Below, piece after piece: positions 50,116 through 60,257 of a DNA stretch of 64,000 nt; position 1 is the first letter of the stretch; every line of letters starts with the position of its first letter. Made by a program: the position numbers and the translations under genes. The notes beneath the pieces were generated by a model, which made no database searches, was not told where the DNA came from, and was given only the letters and a program-made list of their open reading frames with translations. Source of the stretch: an uncultured Bacteroides sp. (lineage in GTDB: Bacteria; Bacteroidota; Bacteroidia; Bacteroidales; Bacteroidaceae); NCBI GenBank assembly GCA_900552075.1, contig URYL01000001.1, positions 186,001-250,000 on the forward strand. Reading direction: 5' to 3'.

Positions 50116-52770
50116 TTATAGTTTATATCTGATTCCCAGCATGAACGACTGTCCATGCCATTCTTTCCGTTCAATCACATTGCCGTTCTTACGTTCATAG
50201 TCCACATTTTCTGTATGCGGTCCCTTTTGAATGAATCGCAACAAAGGAGTGTCCAGCAGATTGGACGCTTTGGCAAAAATACTGATGCCGTTCTTGAAGC
50301 TCTTTTCCACAGATGCATCCAGTTGCATGTAGCCGTCTTCCCAAATATCATCGTTATACCAGTTGGAAATGTCACTTAAACGCTTTCCGGTGTAACTTCC
50401 GGCAATCTGTCCTTCCCAGCCATATTTGGTGCTTTTAAAAAGTAACGATAAATTCGCCACATGGGCCGCCTGCCCGAACAACGGACGGGTTTGCGAAACG
50501 CTCTTCACATCATTGCCGTCCATGATACGCTTCTCGGTCGTAATTGTAGAGTGAGTGTACGTATAATTGGCCTTGATGCCGAACCAGTTGAAGTATTTCA
50601 TGATGTCCACTTCCACACCCAGGTTGGTCGCATCGCCGAAGTTCATCGGCTTGTAGTAGGTATCCTGTCCCTCGTTGAGCAAACCATATTCAATCGGATT
50701 CTGCAACCGTTTGTAGAACATGCCCACCATAAACTGTTCGGATGATTTCGGGAAATATTCATAGCGCAGGTCGATGTTGTCGGCCACGGTATGTTTCAAA
50801 TCCGGATTACCTTTCTCCTTGTAATCTTCATTTATGATGCTGTAAGGCACAATTTCAAAGAAGCTGGGGCGGTTGATAGACCGTGCATACGATAAACGCA
50901 GGTTGGCATTCTTATGTACTCCATATTTTGCATGAAAACTGGGCAGCACATCCGTATATTTCTGGTTTCCTTCCGGATTCACATTTTCAGTCGGGAACTT
51001 CAATACATATCCTTGATTGGTGTGTTCCACACGTACTCCCGCAATGAATTCCCATTTCCGATAGGTATATTTCACCATTCCGTAGCCTGCGCCAATCTTT
51101 TCGGAAGCATCGTAGTTCAACGGGTCACTGATGTTACCGTATTTCAAGGGAGTAAACAAAATCTCATCGTAGTTATTCCAGTCTTCCCCCTGATATTGCG
51201 GGTCCTTCACTCCCGTTGCCGAGTTGAAGGTGTATTCATTGAAGAAACTGTCACGCTTCTTGTCGCGGTACATACCTCCGACAGAGAAATCAAAGACAGA
51301 ACCACCGTCCAATTTCAGTTTGTACATCAAGTCCACATATCCCGCCTTATCTTTATCTGAATTGTGTTCCCAACGCCGGGTTGCCGCCCCAGAAGTCTGT
51401 ACGTGGGTGCCCTGCAAGAAAATTTCCGCATTGTCCGGAGTCTCACTGTAGGCTTTCGAAATCACAGCCGACCAGTTCAGGCGAAGTGCCCCATCGTCCA
51501 AAAAGGAATGTTCGCCTTTTAAGGTAGAATTGATGATATACTGGTGATTCCACTTCATACGTACGGCTCCTTCCTTGTCGTCATGCCCGTCGCGCACTTC
51601 CGCCTCACGCATATCCATGTAGCCGTTGTACCAGGTCAGCTTATGATGTTCGTTAATGAAATAATCCAGTTTGGCATGCGCCCCGATACGGGTCTGCTGG
51701 GAAGAATAATTACGATACTCAATGCCGTTGTGAGTGGTGCCCGGCTGATAATACAACTGGCTTTCCTTACCACGATAGGTATTCAGGAAACTTCCGGCCA
51801 GCATCACACCCAGTTTGTTCTGAAAGAAACGGTCGCCATAAGAAATTCCGGCAGTCAGATCCGGCAAGGGCTTTTTCCAACTCATCCGTAAGTTATCTGT
51901 CGTAAAATTATCCATGGTCACCCGGTTGTCTTCCGGCATCCCCATCTGTTCATACGGCGACTGTTTGACGATGGCCCCGTGGTTGAACGACTGGAAGTCA
52001 CGGCCGAAATACATGGCATTGTAACCGGTCGACAAATTCACGGTAAACTGCCGTTCCGTAGGCGCATCCTTCATAATCAGGTTGACCGCTCCTCCGATTC
52101 CATCGCCTTCCATATTGGCAGTCAATGATTTGGTTACCTCCAGACGATCGAGCATCTCCGACGGGAAAATATCCAGCGGCACGAAACGGTTCTTGTTGTC
52201 CGGACTCGGAATCTTCACCCCATTAATCAAGGTATAATTGTAACGCTTGTCCATACCACGCAGAATCGCATACTGACCTTCTCCACTGCTGTTTCGTTCG
52301 ATGGTCACACCCGACATACGCTGAATCACATTTGCTACGGTGATATCCGGTGAAAGCTCGATGGCCTTGGCACTCATCACGTTGACCACATTCATGGCCT
52401 GACGTTCAATGCCGCGTGCGCCCGCTTCCGTTCTTCCCGGATTGGAAGCCACCACCACGACTTCATCCAATGCCACATCATCGGTTTTCAATGGAATCAC
52501 GATTTCTTTCTTGTCCGGGGTGACAGTCACCTCATATTTCTTGTACCCCACATAAGAACACACCAATGTATATTTATCCCGATTGACAGACAGATTAAAA
52601 CTGCCGTCCAGTCCGGTAACCGCCCCCTTTCCGGGCTCTTCCTTTACCATGACCGATGCACCGATAATTTCCTCTCCTGTCTGTGCATCCTTAATCTTTC
52701 CTTTTACCACACTGGCCTGCACACTTGCAGACATCAGTGACAACAACGCCAAAACGATACTTGCTTTCAT
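50116..52770 (-). CDS. TonB-dependent outer-membrane receptor, phosphate-ester locus
   Basis: Outer-membrane receptor of 884 residues: signal peptide (about 1-19), carboxypeptidase-like regulatory domain (about 20-105, VKGKIKDAQTGEEIIGASVM), TonB box region near DEVVVVAS, plug (about 115-230, SGVTIERNSSGEGQYAILRG), and a 22-strand-type barrel ending in SFMLGIRYKL. It is shorter than SusC/RagA proteins and lacks a SusD partner; the beta-helix lipoprotein gene follows instead. With two phosphatase genes around it, import of phosphorylated compounds is the likely role. A -7 element lies 19 bp upstream. Confidence 0.9.
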   Translation of the reverse strand: MKASIVLALLSLMSASVQASVVKGKIKDAQTGEEIIGASVMVKEEPGKGAVTGLDGSFNLSVNRDKYTLVCSYVGYKKYEVTVTPDKKEIVIPLKTDDVALDEVVVVASNPGRTEAGARGIERQAMNVVNVMSAKAIELSPDITVANVIQRMSGVTIERNSSGEGQYAILRGMDKRYNYTLINGVKIPSPDNKNRFVPLDIFPSEMLDRLEVTKSLTANMEGDGIGGAVNLIMKDAPTERQFTVNLSTGYNAMYFGRDFQSFNHGAIVKQSPYEQMGMPEDNRVTMDNFTTDNLRMSWKKPLPDLTAGISYGDRFFQNKLGVMLAGSFLNTYRGKESQLYYQPGTTHNGIEYRNYSSQQTRIGAHAKLDYFINEHHKLTWYNGYMDMREAEVRDGHDDKEGAVRMKWNHQYIINSTLKGEHSFLDDGALRLNWSAVISKAYSETPDNAEIFLQGTHVQTSGAATRRWEHNSDKDKAGYVDLMYKLKLDGGSVFDFSVGGMYRDKKRDSFFNEYTFNSATGVKDPQYQGEDWNNYDEILFTPLKYGNISDPLNYDASEKIGAGYGMVKYTYRKWEFIAGVRVEHTNQGYVLKFPTENVNPEGNQKYTDVLPSFHAKYGVHKNANLRLSYARSINRPSFFEIVPYSIINEDYKEKGNPDLKHTVADNIDLRYEYFPKSSEQFMVGMFYKRLQNPIEYGLLNEGQDTYYKPMNFGDATNLGVEVDIMKYFNWFGIKANYTYTHSTITTEKRIMDGNDVKSVSQTRPLFGQAAHVANLSLLFKSTKYGWEGQIAGSYTGKRLSDISNWYNDDIWEDGYMQLDASVEKSFKNGISIFAKASNLLDTPLLRFIQKGPHTENVDYERKNGNVIERKEWHGQSFMLGIRYKL

Positions 52771-52789
52771 TTCCTTTTCTTATTTGCCG

Positions 52790-52797
52790 CAAAAGTA
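52790..52797 (-). promoter_or_regulatory. Predicted -7 element of the TonB receptor operon
   Basis: TACTTTTG on the minus strand (exact TAnnTTTG), 19 bp before the receptor ATG. The -33 region has no clear TTTG, which may indicate activator dependence. Confidence 0.55.
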
Positions 52798-52872
52798 TCC
52801 TATCCTATTTTCATCCTTATTGCATAGAAATTTCTTTTTTGTTACATTTAGGCAAGAGATACGTGCATAAAA

Positions 52873-52905
52873 AAGAGGTATCCCTTTCAAAAAGAAATAC
52901 CTCTT
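52873..52905 (-). terminator. Terminator of the histidine phosphatase gene
   Basis: AAGAGGTAT (52873-52881) pairs with ATACCTCTT (52897-52905); the minus strand continues TTTTTTATGC. It lies 26 bp past the stop and separates the phosphatase from the receptor operon. Confidence 0.72.
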
Positions 52906-52931
52906 CTATATAATATGATAATAACTTCGGA

Positions 52932-54215
52932 TTACTTCACCTCTGCCGGAAGCCGGATGCCGTCCACCACTTTTTTCCAATAACTCCGTACGTCTTTCCA
53001 AGCATAATAAGGAGCTCTCTCACTGGGAAGCGGCAATTTCACCTCACGTTCGTTCAACAGTACCTTGACCAGCACCTCTTTCACCCCTTTCTTTTGGTAA
53101 AATATCAGTTGTACATTTCCACACATCGGAATGATGCGATAGGTACGGTACGTATCTGCAATGCGCTGCCAGTCCGCCGTGGAAGTCTGCAAGTCATTGA
53201 TGCCCATCAGTACCGCCAAAGGAGCCAAGTTCGTGTCATGTCCATAACGCAACGTCACCCCATTCTTTCGGGAAGCAATCACGGTATCGGCCGTTTCAAT
53301 GAAATTCTTCAACAGATTTTTTTCGAGCTTGTACATGCAGTCGTCACTCAATGGGGAAGCTCCTTTCTCATAGTACCATTCAAAGTTGTTGCGCTGCCAC
53401 AAGTCATACCGTTCCTGCGGAGTGAACAGGAAAGACAAATCGGACTGACGGTCGCTACTCTGGCTGATGCCGTGCAATTCAAACAAATCGGTCATCAACT
53501 TCACCGACTGGATATGAGCCTCTACGTAAGAAGAATCACAAAACAGCTGTTTCATCAAACGTGCCGGATGCACATACACGCTATCTGCCACACGATACAC
53601 CGAATCACTGTTCTCCAGATGCTGCGCTTCATACAAAGGATTCTTGTACTTTATATAATAGGCATCTGCCTCACTGGCCTGCGTGGTGATGTACAGCTTG
53701 GGGTTCAACCCCTTCAATTCCACACAACCCGCTGCCATGGAAAGAAAGGCACGTGTCTTATAGGTAGAACGTGCATCCACATGCACGCCGTCGGCAAACA
53801 CCTCCGGATAATGCTGGTACATCCGGTCTATCAGCTCCCGATGTTGCCGCGCCCCTTTCGGCGTCAGCTCGCCATAACGGGCTTCCGCTTCCTGCGCCAA
53901 GGCAGCCACCACTTTCAAAGCCCGCTTTCCGTCTGCGGTCAACACTCCGGCCTCATCCGCTGCAAGGAGAAGCGACAAAGGCTGGATATATTTCTTTTCC
54001 TTCGTCAGATAACGCGAGCCATGACGGGCAAACATCGATATATAAAAAGGAGTATAACCCGCGGGAGCAGGTGTAAGCTGCACATTGGGTGCCTCATAGG
54101 CATAGTATTTCCCTCCCGCCAGTGCCGGATTCTCATCAATCTCTTCACGTGCCGTCTGCCCCTGCATGCACAAAGGGAAAACCAGAAACGGCAGTATCCA
54201 TCCTGTTTTTCTCAT
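52932..54215 (-). CDS. Secreted histidine-type acid phosphatase/phytase-like enzyme
   Basis: Histidine phosphatase (clade 2) of 427 residues, exported by a signal peptide (about 1-20). The nucleophile motif is FARHGSRY (His65), and the proton-donor motif is LRYGHDTNL (His326-Asp327), the HD form of acid phosphatases and phytases rather than the HAE of MINPP enzymes. LTPKGARQHRELIDRMYQHY is another family block. It probably releases phosphate from organic esters such as inositol phosphates; the substrate is not fixed by sequence. It lies directly upstream of the TonB-receptor operon but has its own terminator. Confidence 0.88.
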   Translation of the reverse strand: MRKTGWILPFLVFPLCMQGQTAREEIDENPALAGGKYYAYEAPNVQLTPAPAGYTPFYISMFARHGSRYLTKEKKYIQPLSLLLAADEAGVLTADGKRALKVVAALAQEAEARYGELTPKGARQHRELIDRMYQHYPEVFADGVHVDARSTYKTRAFLSMAAGCVELKGLNPKLYITTQASEADAYYIKYKNPLYEAQHLENSDSVYRVADSVYVHPARLMKQLFCDSSYVEAHIQSVKLMTDLFELHGISQSSDRQSDLSFLFTPQERYDLWQRNNFEWYYEKGASPLSDDCMYKLEKNLLKNFIETADTVIASRKNGVTLRYGHDTNLAPLAVLMGINDLQTSTADWQRIADTYRTYRIIPMCGNVQLIFYQKKGVKEVLVKVLLNEREVKLPLPSERAPYYAWKDVRSYWKKVVDGIRLPAEVK

Positions 54216-54352
54216 AAGCCTTTTTTAGTTTGAGGCATAAAAATAGCCGTTTATTCCTCTCAGTCCTTTCCTTCCAGCCCGAAAAAGAATCACCCCAAGC
54301 TTACTGAAACAAAAATGCAATCACACTGTCACCCGATTGAGATAACCGGGAC

Positions 54353-57300
54353 CTACTGGGCCTTTTCGCCCTCCATACTGACAATTTCCTGCAAAATGCC
54401 GACGGCATCTTGCACGTTGGTCACCTTGGAAACCACCATGCTGCGGCGGCCGTTCTGTTCCCGCAAATTGCAGTAACGAGGGTTCTTTGACATGTAGGCA
54501 ATAATCTTTCCGAAAGCTATACTCTGATAATACGGGCTGTCCAGGTTGCTGACAAAAAAGAGAGTCATGCGCTGGGCCTTCAATACCACTTTCTCCACGC
54601 CTAAGCGCTTGGCCAGCCGCCTCAACGGCACAATACGCAACAATTCTTCTCCTTCGGGAGGAATCTTGCCAAAGCGGTCGAGCAGCCGGGCTCTGAACGC
54701 CTCCACATCCTTGTCCAGTTCCAGCTTGTCCAGCTCCCGATACAACAGCATACGCTCACTGCTGCTTGGAATGTATTCATTCGGGAACAGCAACTCCAGG
54801 TCACTTTCCACCGTACATTCATCCACGAACTCTTCGCCGCTGATTTTCTCTTCGCCGGCCTTGATTTCATCCGCATACAAGTCGGCAAACTCTTCGTTCT
54901 TCAGCTCGGTCACCGCCTCGTTCAGAATCTTCTGATAAGTTTCATAGCCTAAGTCGGCAATGAAGCCGCTCTGTTCGGCTCCCAGCATGTTACCGGCTCC
55001 ACGGATGTCCAAATCCTGCATGGCAATGTGAATGCCGCTTCCCAAATCGCTGAAATTCTCGATGGCCTGCAAACGACGTTTGGCTTCGGGAGTCAAAGAC
55101 GACAACGGAGGAGCCAGCAAGTAGCAGAAAGCTTTCTTGTTGCTTCGTCCCACACGGCCACGCATCTGATGCAAGTCGCTCAAGCCGAAGTTCTGTGCCT
55201 GGTTGATGATGATGGTATTGGCATTCGGAATATCGATGCCACTCTCAATGATGGTGGTCGCCAGCAATACATCGTAGTCGTAGTTGACAAAGTCGAAGAT
55301 AATCTTTTCCAGTTCCTCCGGCTGCATCTGCCCGTGTCCGATGCACACCCGACAATCCGGGATGTTCCGCTGGATCATGGCCTTCAGTTCCGCCAGGTTC
55401 TGAATGCGGTTGTTCACGAAAAAGACCTGTCCGTTACGACTCATCTCAAAGTTGATGGCCTCGGTAATAATTTCCTCATTAAACGTGTGCACCTCTGTCT
55501 GAATCGGATAACGGTTGGGCGGCGGAGTTTGGATGACCGACAAATCACGGGCTCCCATCAGGGAGAACTGAAGCGTACGCGGAATCGGCGTGGCCGTCAT
55601 GGTCAAGGTATCCACGTTCACCTTTATCTGACGAAGCTTTTCTTTCACGCTCACCCCGAACTTCTGCTCCTCATCGATAATCAGCAGTCCCAGATCCTTG
55701 AATTTTACGCTCTTCCCGATAATCTTGTGCGTACCAATCAGGATATTGATGCTTCCTTCGGCCAACTCCTTCAAGATGCGGCTGGTATCTTTGGCCGTAC
55801 GCGCACGACTCAGGTATTCCACCTTACAAGGCATCCCCTCCAGACGTTTCTTGAAGGTCTGGTAGTGCTGGAAAGCCAACACCGTAGTCGGTACCAGTAC
55901 CGCTACCTGCTTGTTGTCGGCCACCGCCTTGAAAGCCGCCCGAATGGCCACTTCCGTCTTTCCAAAGCCCACATCGCCGCACACCAGACGGTCCATCGGC
56001 TTGTCGCTCTCCATGTCCGCCTTCACTTCCTGCGTCGCCTTCAGCTGGTCGGGCGTATCCTCGTACAGGAAGCTGGCCTCCAGTTCGTGCTGCAAGAAGC
56101 TGTCGGGGCTGTATTTAAATCCTTTTTCCTGTTTACGCTGTGAATACAGTTTGATCAAGTCGCGGGCAATGTCCTTGATTTTGGTCTTGGTCCGTTCCTT
56201 GATTTTCTCCCAGGCACCGGTTCCCAGCTTGCTGATACGCGGCTGTTCACCTTCCTTGCCCTTGTATTTGGAAATCTTATGCAGCGAATGGATGGACACA
56301 AACACCACGTCGTCATTCTGATACACCAGTTTGATGACCTCCTGCGTGGTGTTCCCGTTCGGAATACGTACCAGTCCCGCAAAACGGCCGATACCGTGGT
56401 CGATATGTACCACATAGTCTCCCAGCTCAAACGTATTCAGTTCTTTCAGTGACAAAGCCACCTTTCCGCTACGGGCCTTGTCGCTGCGCAGGTTGTATTT
56501 GTGGAAACGGTCGAATATCTGATGGTCTGTAAAGATACACATCCGAAGGGTGTGGTCCACAAAGCCTTCATGCAACGTACGGTCCACCGGTTCAAACGTA
56601 ATCTGGTCGCCTCTTTCCTGAAAAATATCCTTCAACCGTTCCGTCTGCTTGGCGCTGTCGGAACAGATATACAAGCGGTATCCTCTTTGCAGGAAATCCG
56701 TGAAAGAGCTGGACACCAAGTCAAAATTCTTATGGAAGATAGGCTGCACAGACGTTTCAAAGGTAATCCGTGCCTCCGGAGTACCGACTGCCTTGTGTCC
56801 GAAATCAATCCGAAAAAATTCGAGGGCCCGCACCGTGAACTCAGCCCCGTCAATCAGTTTCTTGGGAAGTTCCAGCAATTCGGTCTGCTCCTCCCCTTCG
56901 TAGGCTTTCAATGCCTGTGGCGACACGGTTTCATCGTGTACCGCCTGAATGCGCTCACGCACCCACAGCAAATCCTTTACCCAAAGGATGGCTTCCTTCG
57001 ACATAAAATCCAGGAAACAAATCTCCGAACTCTCCGAGGCCGACAATTCTGGTACGATGCTGACCGAATCTTTCTTCTCTTTCGACAGCTGAGTCTCTAC
57101 CTCAAACGTACGGATACTGTCAATCTCATCACCGAAAAAGTCGATTCGGTATGGATATTCCGAAGCAAAGGAATACACGTCCAGGATACTGCCTCGCAAG
57201 GCAAACTGTCCCGGTTCGTACACATAGTCCACGTGCTCAAAGCCGCAACCGGACAGTTTCTCCATGAGTTTTCCCGTATCCTCCTGCTGCCCCACCTTCA

Positions 57301-57733
57301 GCGTCAGGGTGGACTCGGAAAGCTGGTTGCGGGAAACCACTTTCTCGGCCAGCGCCTCCGGATAAGTGACCACCGTCACCGGCTCCTGCCGCTCCAGACG
57401 GCTCAACACCTCGGTACGGAGAATCTCGTTGGCCGCATCTTTCTGACCATATTTAATGGCCCGACGGTAAGAAGAGGGGAAAAACAAAATATCGGCATCG
57501 CCGTTCGCCTGCACCATGTCATGGTAAAAATACCCGGCTTCTTCCAGGTCGTTCAGAATGAACACATGAATGCCCGGCACCGACTTGATGCATACCGAAG
57601 CGAACAAGGAAGCGCACGACCCGTGCATGCCTTCTAAAAATACATTTCTTACACTCTTATCCTTACACAAAGAAGCCAAACCCGTGACGTTCGGATGTTT
57701 GGCATAAATATCTTGCAGTTCTTTTATACTCAT
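54353..57733 (-). CDS. mfd: Mfd, transcription-repair coupling factor
   Basis: DNA translocase that removes stalled RNA polymerase and recruits nucleotide excision repair. It has 1126 residues, close to the E. coli length. Domains in order: UvrB-like module (about 1-330), RNA-polymerase-interacting CarD-like domain (LGDYVVHIDHGIGRFAGLVR, about 445), superfamily-2 helicase core with Walker A CGDVGFGKTEVAIRAAFKA and the DEEQ box IIDEEQKFGV, the MRGRVGRS motif VI, and the C-terminal TRCF domain (about 980-1100). A predicted -7 element lies 21 bp upstream. It appears monocistronic. Confidence 0.97.
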   Translation of the reverse strand: MSIKELQDIYAKHPNVTGLASLCKDKSVRNVFLEGMHGSCASLFASVCIKSVPGIHVFILNDLEEAGYFYHDMVQANGDADILFFPSSYRRAIKYGQKDAANEILRTEVLSRLERQEPVTVVTYPEALAEKVVSRNQLSESTLTLKVGQQEDTGKLMEKLSGCGFEHVDYVYEPGQFALRGSILDVYSFASEYPYRIDFFGDEIDSIRTFEVETQLSKEKKDSVSIVPELSASESSEICFLDFMSKEAILWVKDLLWVRERIQAVHDETVSPQALKAYEGEEQTELLELPKKLIDGAEFTVRALEFFRIDFGHKAVGTPEARITFETSVQPIFHKNFDLVSSSFTDFLQRGYRLYICSDSAKQTERLKDIFQERGDQITFEPVDRTLHEGFVDHTLRMCIFTDHQIFDRFHKYNLRSDKARSGKVALSLKELNTFELGDYVVHIDHGIGRFAGLVRIPNGNTTQEVIKLVYQNDDVVFVSIHSLHKISKYKGKEGEQPRISKLGTGAWEKIKERTKTKIKDIARDLIKLYSQRKQEKGFKYSPDSFLQHELEASFLYEDTPDQLKATQEVKADMESDKPMDRLVCGDVGFGKTEVAIRAAFKAVADNKQVAVLVPTTVLAFQHYQTFKKRLEGMPCKVEYLSRARTAKDTSRILKELAEGSINILIGTHKIIGKSVKFKDLGLLIIDEEQKFGVSVKEKLRQIKVNVDTLTMTATPIPRTLQFSLMGARDLSVIQTPPPNRYPIQTEVHTFNEEIITEAINFEMSRNGQVFFVNNRIQNLAELKAMIQRNIPDCRVCIGHGQMQPEELEKIIFDFVNYDYDVLLATTIIESGIDIPNANTIIINQAQNFGLSDLHQMRGRVGRSNKKAFCYLLAPPLSSLTPEAKRRLQAIENFSDLGSGIHIAMQDLDIRGAGNMLGAEQSGFIADLGYETYQKILNEAVTELKNEEFADLYADEIKAGEEKISGEEFVDECTVESDLELLFPNEYIPSSSERMLLYRELDKLELDKDVEAFRARLLDRFGKIPPEGEELLRIVPLRRLAKRLGVEKVVLKAQRMTLFFVSNLDSPYYQSIAFGKIIAYMSKNPRYCNLREQNGRRSMVVSKVTNVQDAVGILQEIVSMEGEKAQ

Positions 57734-57754
57734 CTTTCACTCCATAAGACGTTG

Positions 57755-57762
57755 CAAAAATA
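57755..57762 (-). promoter_or_regulatory. Predicted -7 element of the mfd promoter
   Basis: TATTTTTG on the minus strand (exact TAnnTTTG), 21 bp upstream of the mfd ATG. Confidence 0.58.
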
Positions 57763-57821
57763 GCAAATCTTGCCTGAATATGCACACAAAAAAGGCAAAG
57801 AATGGCACAAAGGCTCACCCG

Positions 57822-60257
57822 TCAGAACTTAAAGCTGACACTTCCGTAGGGTAGAAAATTGCTGCGCCAATGCACGGAATAAAAGTTCAGGATGTCCTCT
57901 TCCGAAGGATTTCCCACCAGATTATAGACTCCCAGACGCAGCAGAAACAGCTTTTCGCCGAACGATTTCCGGTAGGAGTATCCCACGTCCACCCGATAGT
58001 TGAGCGGCTCCCGTCTTTTCCGGAATTCTCCAGCAGGCAACAACTCGAAATTCTCATCCAGCTGCATGACCTTTCCTGAACGCAACATGCCGCCCACGGA
58101 CAAGGACGAGCGTTTCGTCCACTGATAAGAAACAGCACCTGCCAGCTGGTGAGGCACATCATACAGCGAAGGCATCTTGCCCCTTTCCGGCATCTCGCCA
58201 AACCATTCCTTGCTCCGGGAATACGCATACGAGAGCTGCAGGTTCCATCGTTTCCAACGCTGGTAGAAATACCCTTTCACCCCGTAGCTCTCTCCTTTTC
58301 CTGTCATGAGGTACTGCGACCACTCCTCTCCTTCCAGCCACGTATCCGGACGCAGGGCCAGCACATTCCTTCTCGTCTTGTAGAAAGCCGAGAGCTCCAG
58401 TTGTCCGCCTTCCAGAAAATGTTTCCATCCCACCTCATAATGCTCGGACGAACGGGGCTTGAACCCGTCAATGCTGGGCATCCGGAAATCGGTCGGCAAG
58501 GCAAAGCTGTCAAAACGGAGGAAATGATAGAACTGCTCCATCTTCGAGAAATTCACATACAGCAGATTCTCCTCCGACGGGAAATATTTTACCGACAACC
58601 GGGGCTGGATGCTGTAATACGAACGGCTGTGCTGCGGATAATAGCCTACGCCATGCACACCCACCTGCACGGAAAACTCAGGAGAGATACGCAACAAGTT
58701 GTCATAATACACCGAGACCTGGCTCACGGGCTCATGACGCACCGCCAAGTCTTCCCGCTGGGAGACCAGGTCATAAATCTCATACGCATATTTCACTCCC
58801 CAACGGGCATGATATAGATTCTCATACGCATAGCTGAAATCGGTGGCGGCATTCAGCGACTTGATGCCGCTATGCACATAACTTTCCGCCTCATAACCTA
58901 TTTCTCCCATATAGGCTCGGTTGGTGTGTGCCGAATAAAAGACAGACGTCGTATTTCCCAGGTTGCCTTTTTGCGTGGCATACGAAAGCTGATAGGCCTG
59001 ATTATCCCAGCGCAGCACCGAGGCATCTTCTCCATTCTCTTTGATGGGCAGATGATAATCGTCACGTGCCCCGTAGGCCAGGAAACTCAAGTTACTGACC
59101 GGAGAAAAGCTATACGAAAGTTTGGCATTGTAATCGTACATGGAATGGTTCAAGCGGTTGTCTTCCGACAACAGGCCGTCAAAAAAGTCCAGCCAGCTGC
59201 GCCGTGCACTCACCATATACGACAGTTTGTTTTTAAGGATCGGTCCTTCCAGCATCACCGAAGCTGCCGGCATATCCAGCGTCAGCGTACGCACATGTTC
59301 CTCTTTATTGCCTTCTTTCAGATTGACTTCCGTCACCGAGGAAATCCGGCCCTCCAGCCGGGTTGGGAAAAAACCCTTATGAAACACCATGTTTTTCACC
59401 GCATCGCCATTAAAGACGGGCAGCAGCGAGTTGAGATGCCCCGGATGGAAGATAGGTATGCCGTCCAGCAGCAGCTGGTTCTCATCGTAACCTCCCCCGT
59501 CGACCATCAAATTATTGCCCGCCAGAGAAGAAGTGACTCCCGGCAGAATCCAGATTTGGGCGAACAAGTCATTTCCGCTAAAAGAAAGCAGATTGGAAGG
59601 CGTCAGTTCCGTCAGCTCATTTTCCCGTTTTCCGGACTCTACCGTCACCTCCTCTATCTCAAAGAGCAAGGGTTTCAGTTGCGTACGGACAAAGCAGTCC
59701 CTACTCACCCTGACCGCACGAGTCTGAGGCGTATATCCCATATAAGAAGTTTTCAAGGTGTACGTGCCTTCCGGTACATACAGGCGGAAGACACCGTTGT
59801 CATTCGAAATCGCATTCCATTGCTTACCCGATTTGTCTTCCAAAGTCACCACAGCCCCGTACAACCGTTCTCCACTCCCCTCTTCACACACCGTGCCGCG
59901 GACATAATAATTTTCTATCCGCTGCGCCTGAATCACCAGTTTCCGGGGAGGTACGAAGGCGGTATGCACCCGGTAGTCCGAGAGAATTTCGTCCAGCAGT
60001 TCCTGTATGGTTCTTTTCCCGCTCCGGGTCACCCGACACACTTCCTCCAGATCGATTTGTGCCGCATTGTACGACAAGACGAGGCCTGTCTGTTTCTCAA
60101 TCCATCCAAACCACTGCAATACGGTAGCGGAAGAGGCAGGAACCTGCATCCACTCTTCCGCTACCGTATGGTCTGATTTGACTTCCTGTCCCCTCACCTG
60201 CAGGAATCCGAGCACGCTCATCATTCCCCAGAGGAGCAACAGTCCTCTACTTTTCAT
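57822..60257 (-). CDS. TonB-dependent receptor with signalling (STN) domain
   Basis: Outer-membrane receptor of 811 residues controlled by the adjacent sigma/anti-sigma pair. In order: signal peptide (about 1-23), STN signalling domain (about 38-110, ATVLQWFGWIEKQTGLVLSY and IQELLDEILSDY), carboxypeptidase-like domain (about 112-200), plug with ITPGVTSS-type blocks (VDGGYDENQLLLDGIPIF resembles LVDGGGYDENQLLLDG), and a beta-barrel ending SFKF. The STN domain normally touches the FecR-type anti-sigma factor when ligand binds. It overlaps fecR by 11 bp. The ligand is unknown; the protein lacks SusC features and has no SusD partner. Confidence 0.9.
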   Translation of the reverse strand: MKSRGLLLLWGMMSVLGFLQVRGQEVKSDHTVAEEWMQVPASSATVLQWFGWIEKQTGLVLSYNAAQIDLEEVCRVTRSGKRTIQELLDEILSDYRVHTAFVPPRKLVIQAQRIENYYVRGTVCEEGSGERLYGAVVTLEDKSGKQWNAISNDNGVFRLYVPEGTYTLKTSYMGYTPQTRAVRVSRDCFVRTQLKPLLFEIEEVTVESGKRENELTELTPSNLLSFSGNDLFAQIWILPGVTSSLAGNNLMVDGGGYDENQLLLDGIPIFHPGHLNSLLPVFNGDAVKNMVFHKGFFPTRLEGRISSVTEVNLKEGNKEEHVRTLTLDMPAASVMLEGPILKNKLSYMVSARRSWLDFFDGLLSEDNRLNHSMYDYNAKLSYSFSPVSNLSFLAYGARDDYHLPIKENGEDASVLRWDNQAYQLSYATQKGNLGNTTSVFYSAHTNRAYMGEIGYEAESYVHSGIKSLNAATDFSYAYENLYHARWGVKYAYEIYDLVSQREDLAVRHEPVSQVSVYYDNLLRISPEFSVQVGVHGVGYYPQHSRSYYSIQPRLSVKYFPSEENLLYVNFSKMEQFYHFLRFDSFALPTDFRMPSIDGFKPRSSEHYEVGWKHFLEGGQLELSAFYKTRRNVLALRPDTWLEGEEWSQYLMTGKGESYGVKGYFYQRWKRWNLQLSYAYSRSKEWFGEMPERGKMPSLYDVPHQLAGAVSYQWTKRSSLSVGGMLRSGKVMQLDENFELLPAGEFRKRREPLNYRVDVGYSYRKSFGEKLFLLRLGVYNLVGNPSEEDILNFYSVHWRSNFLPYGSVSFKF

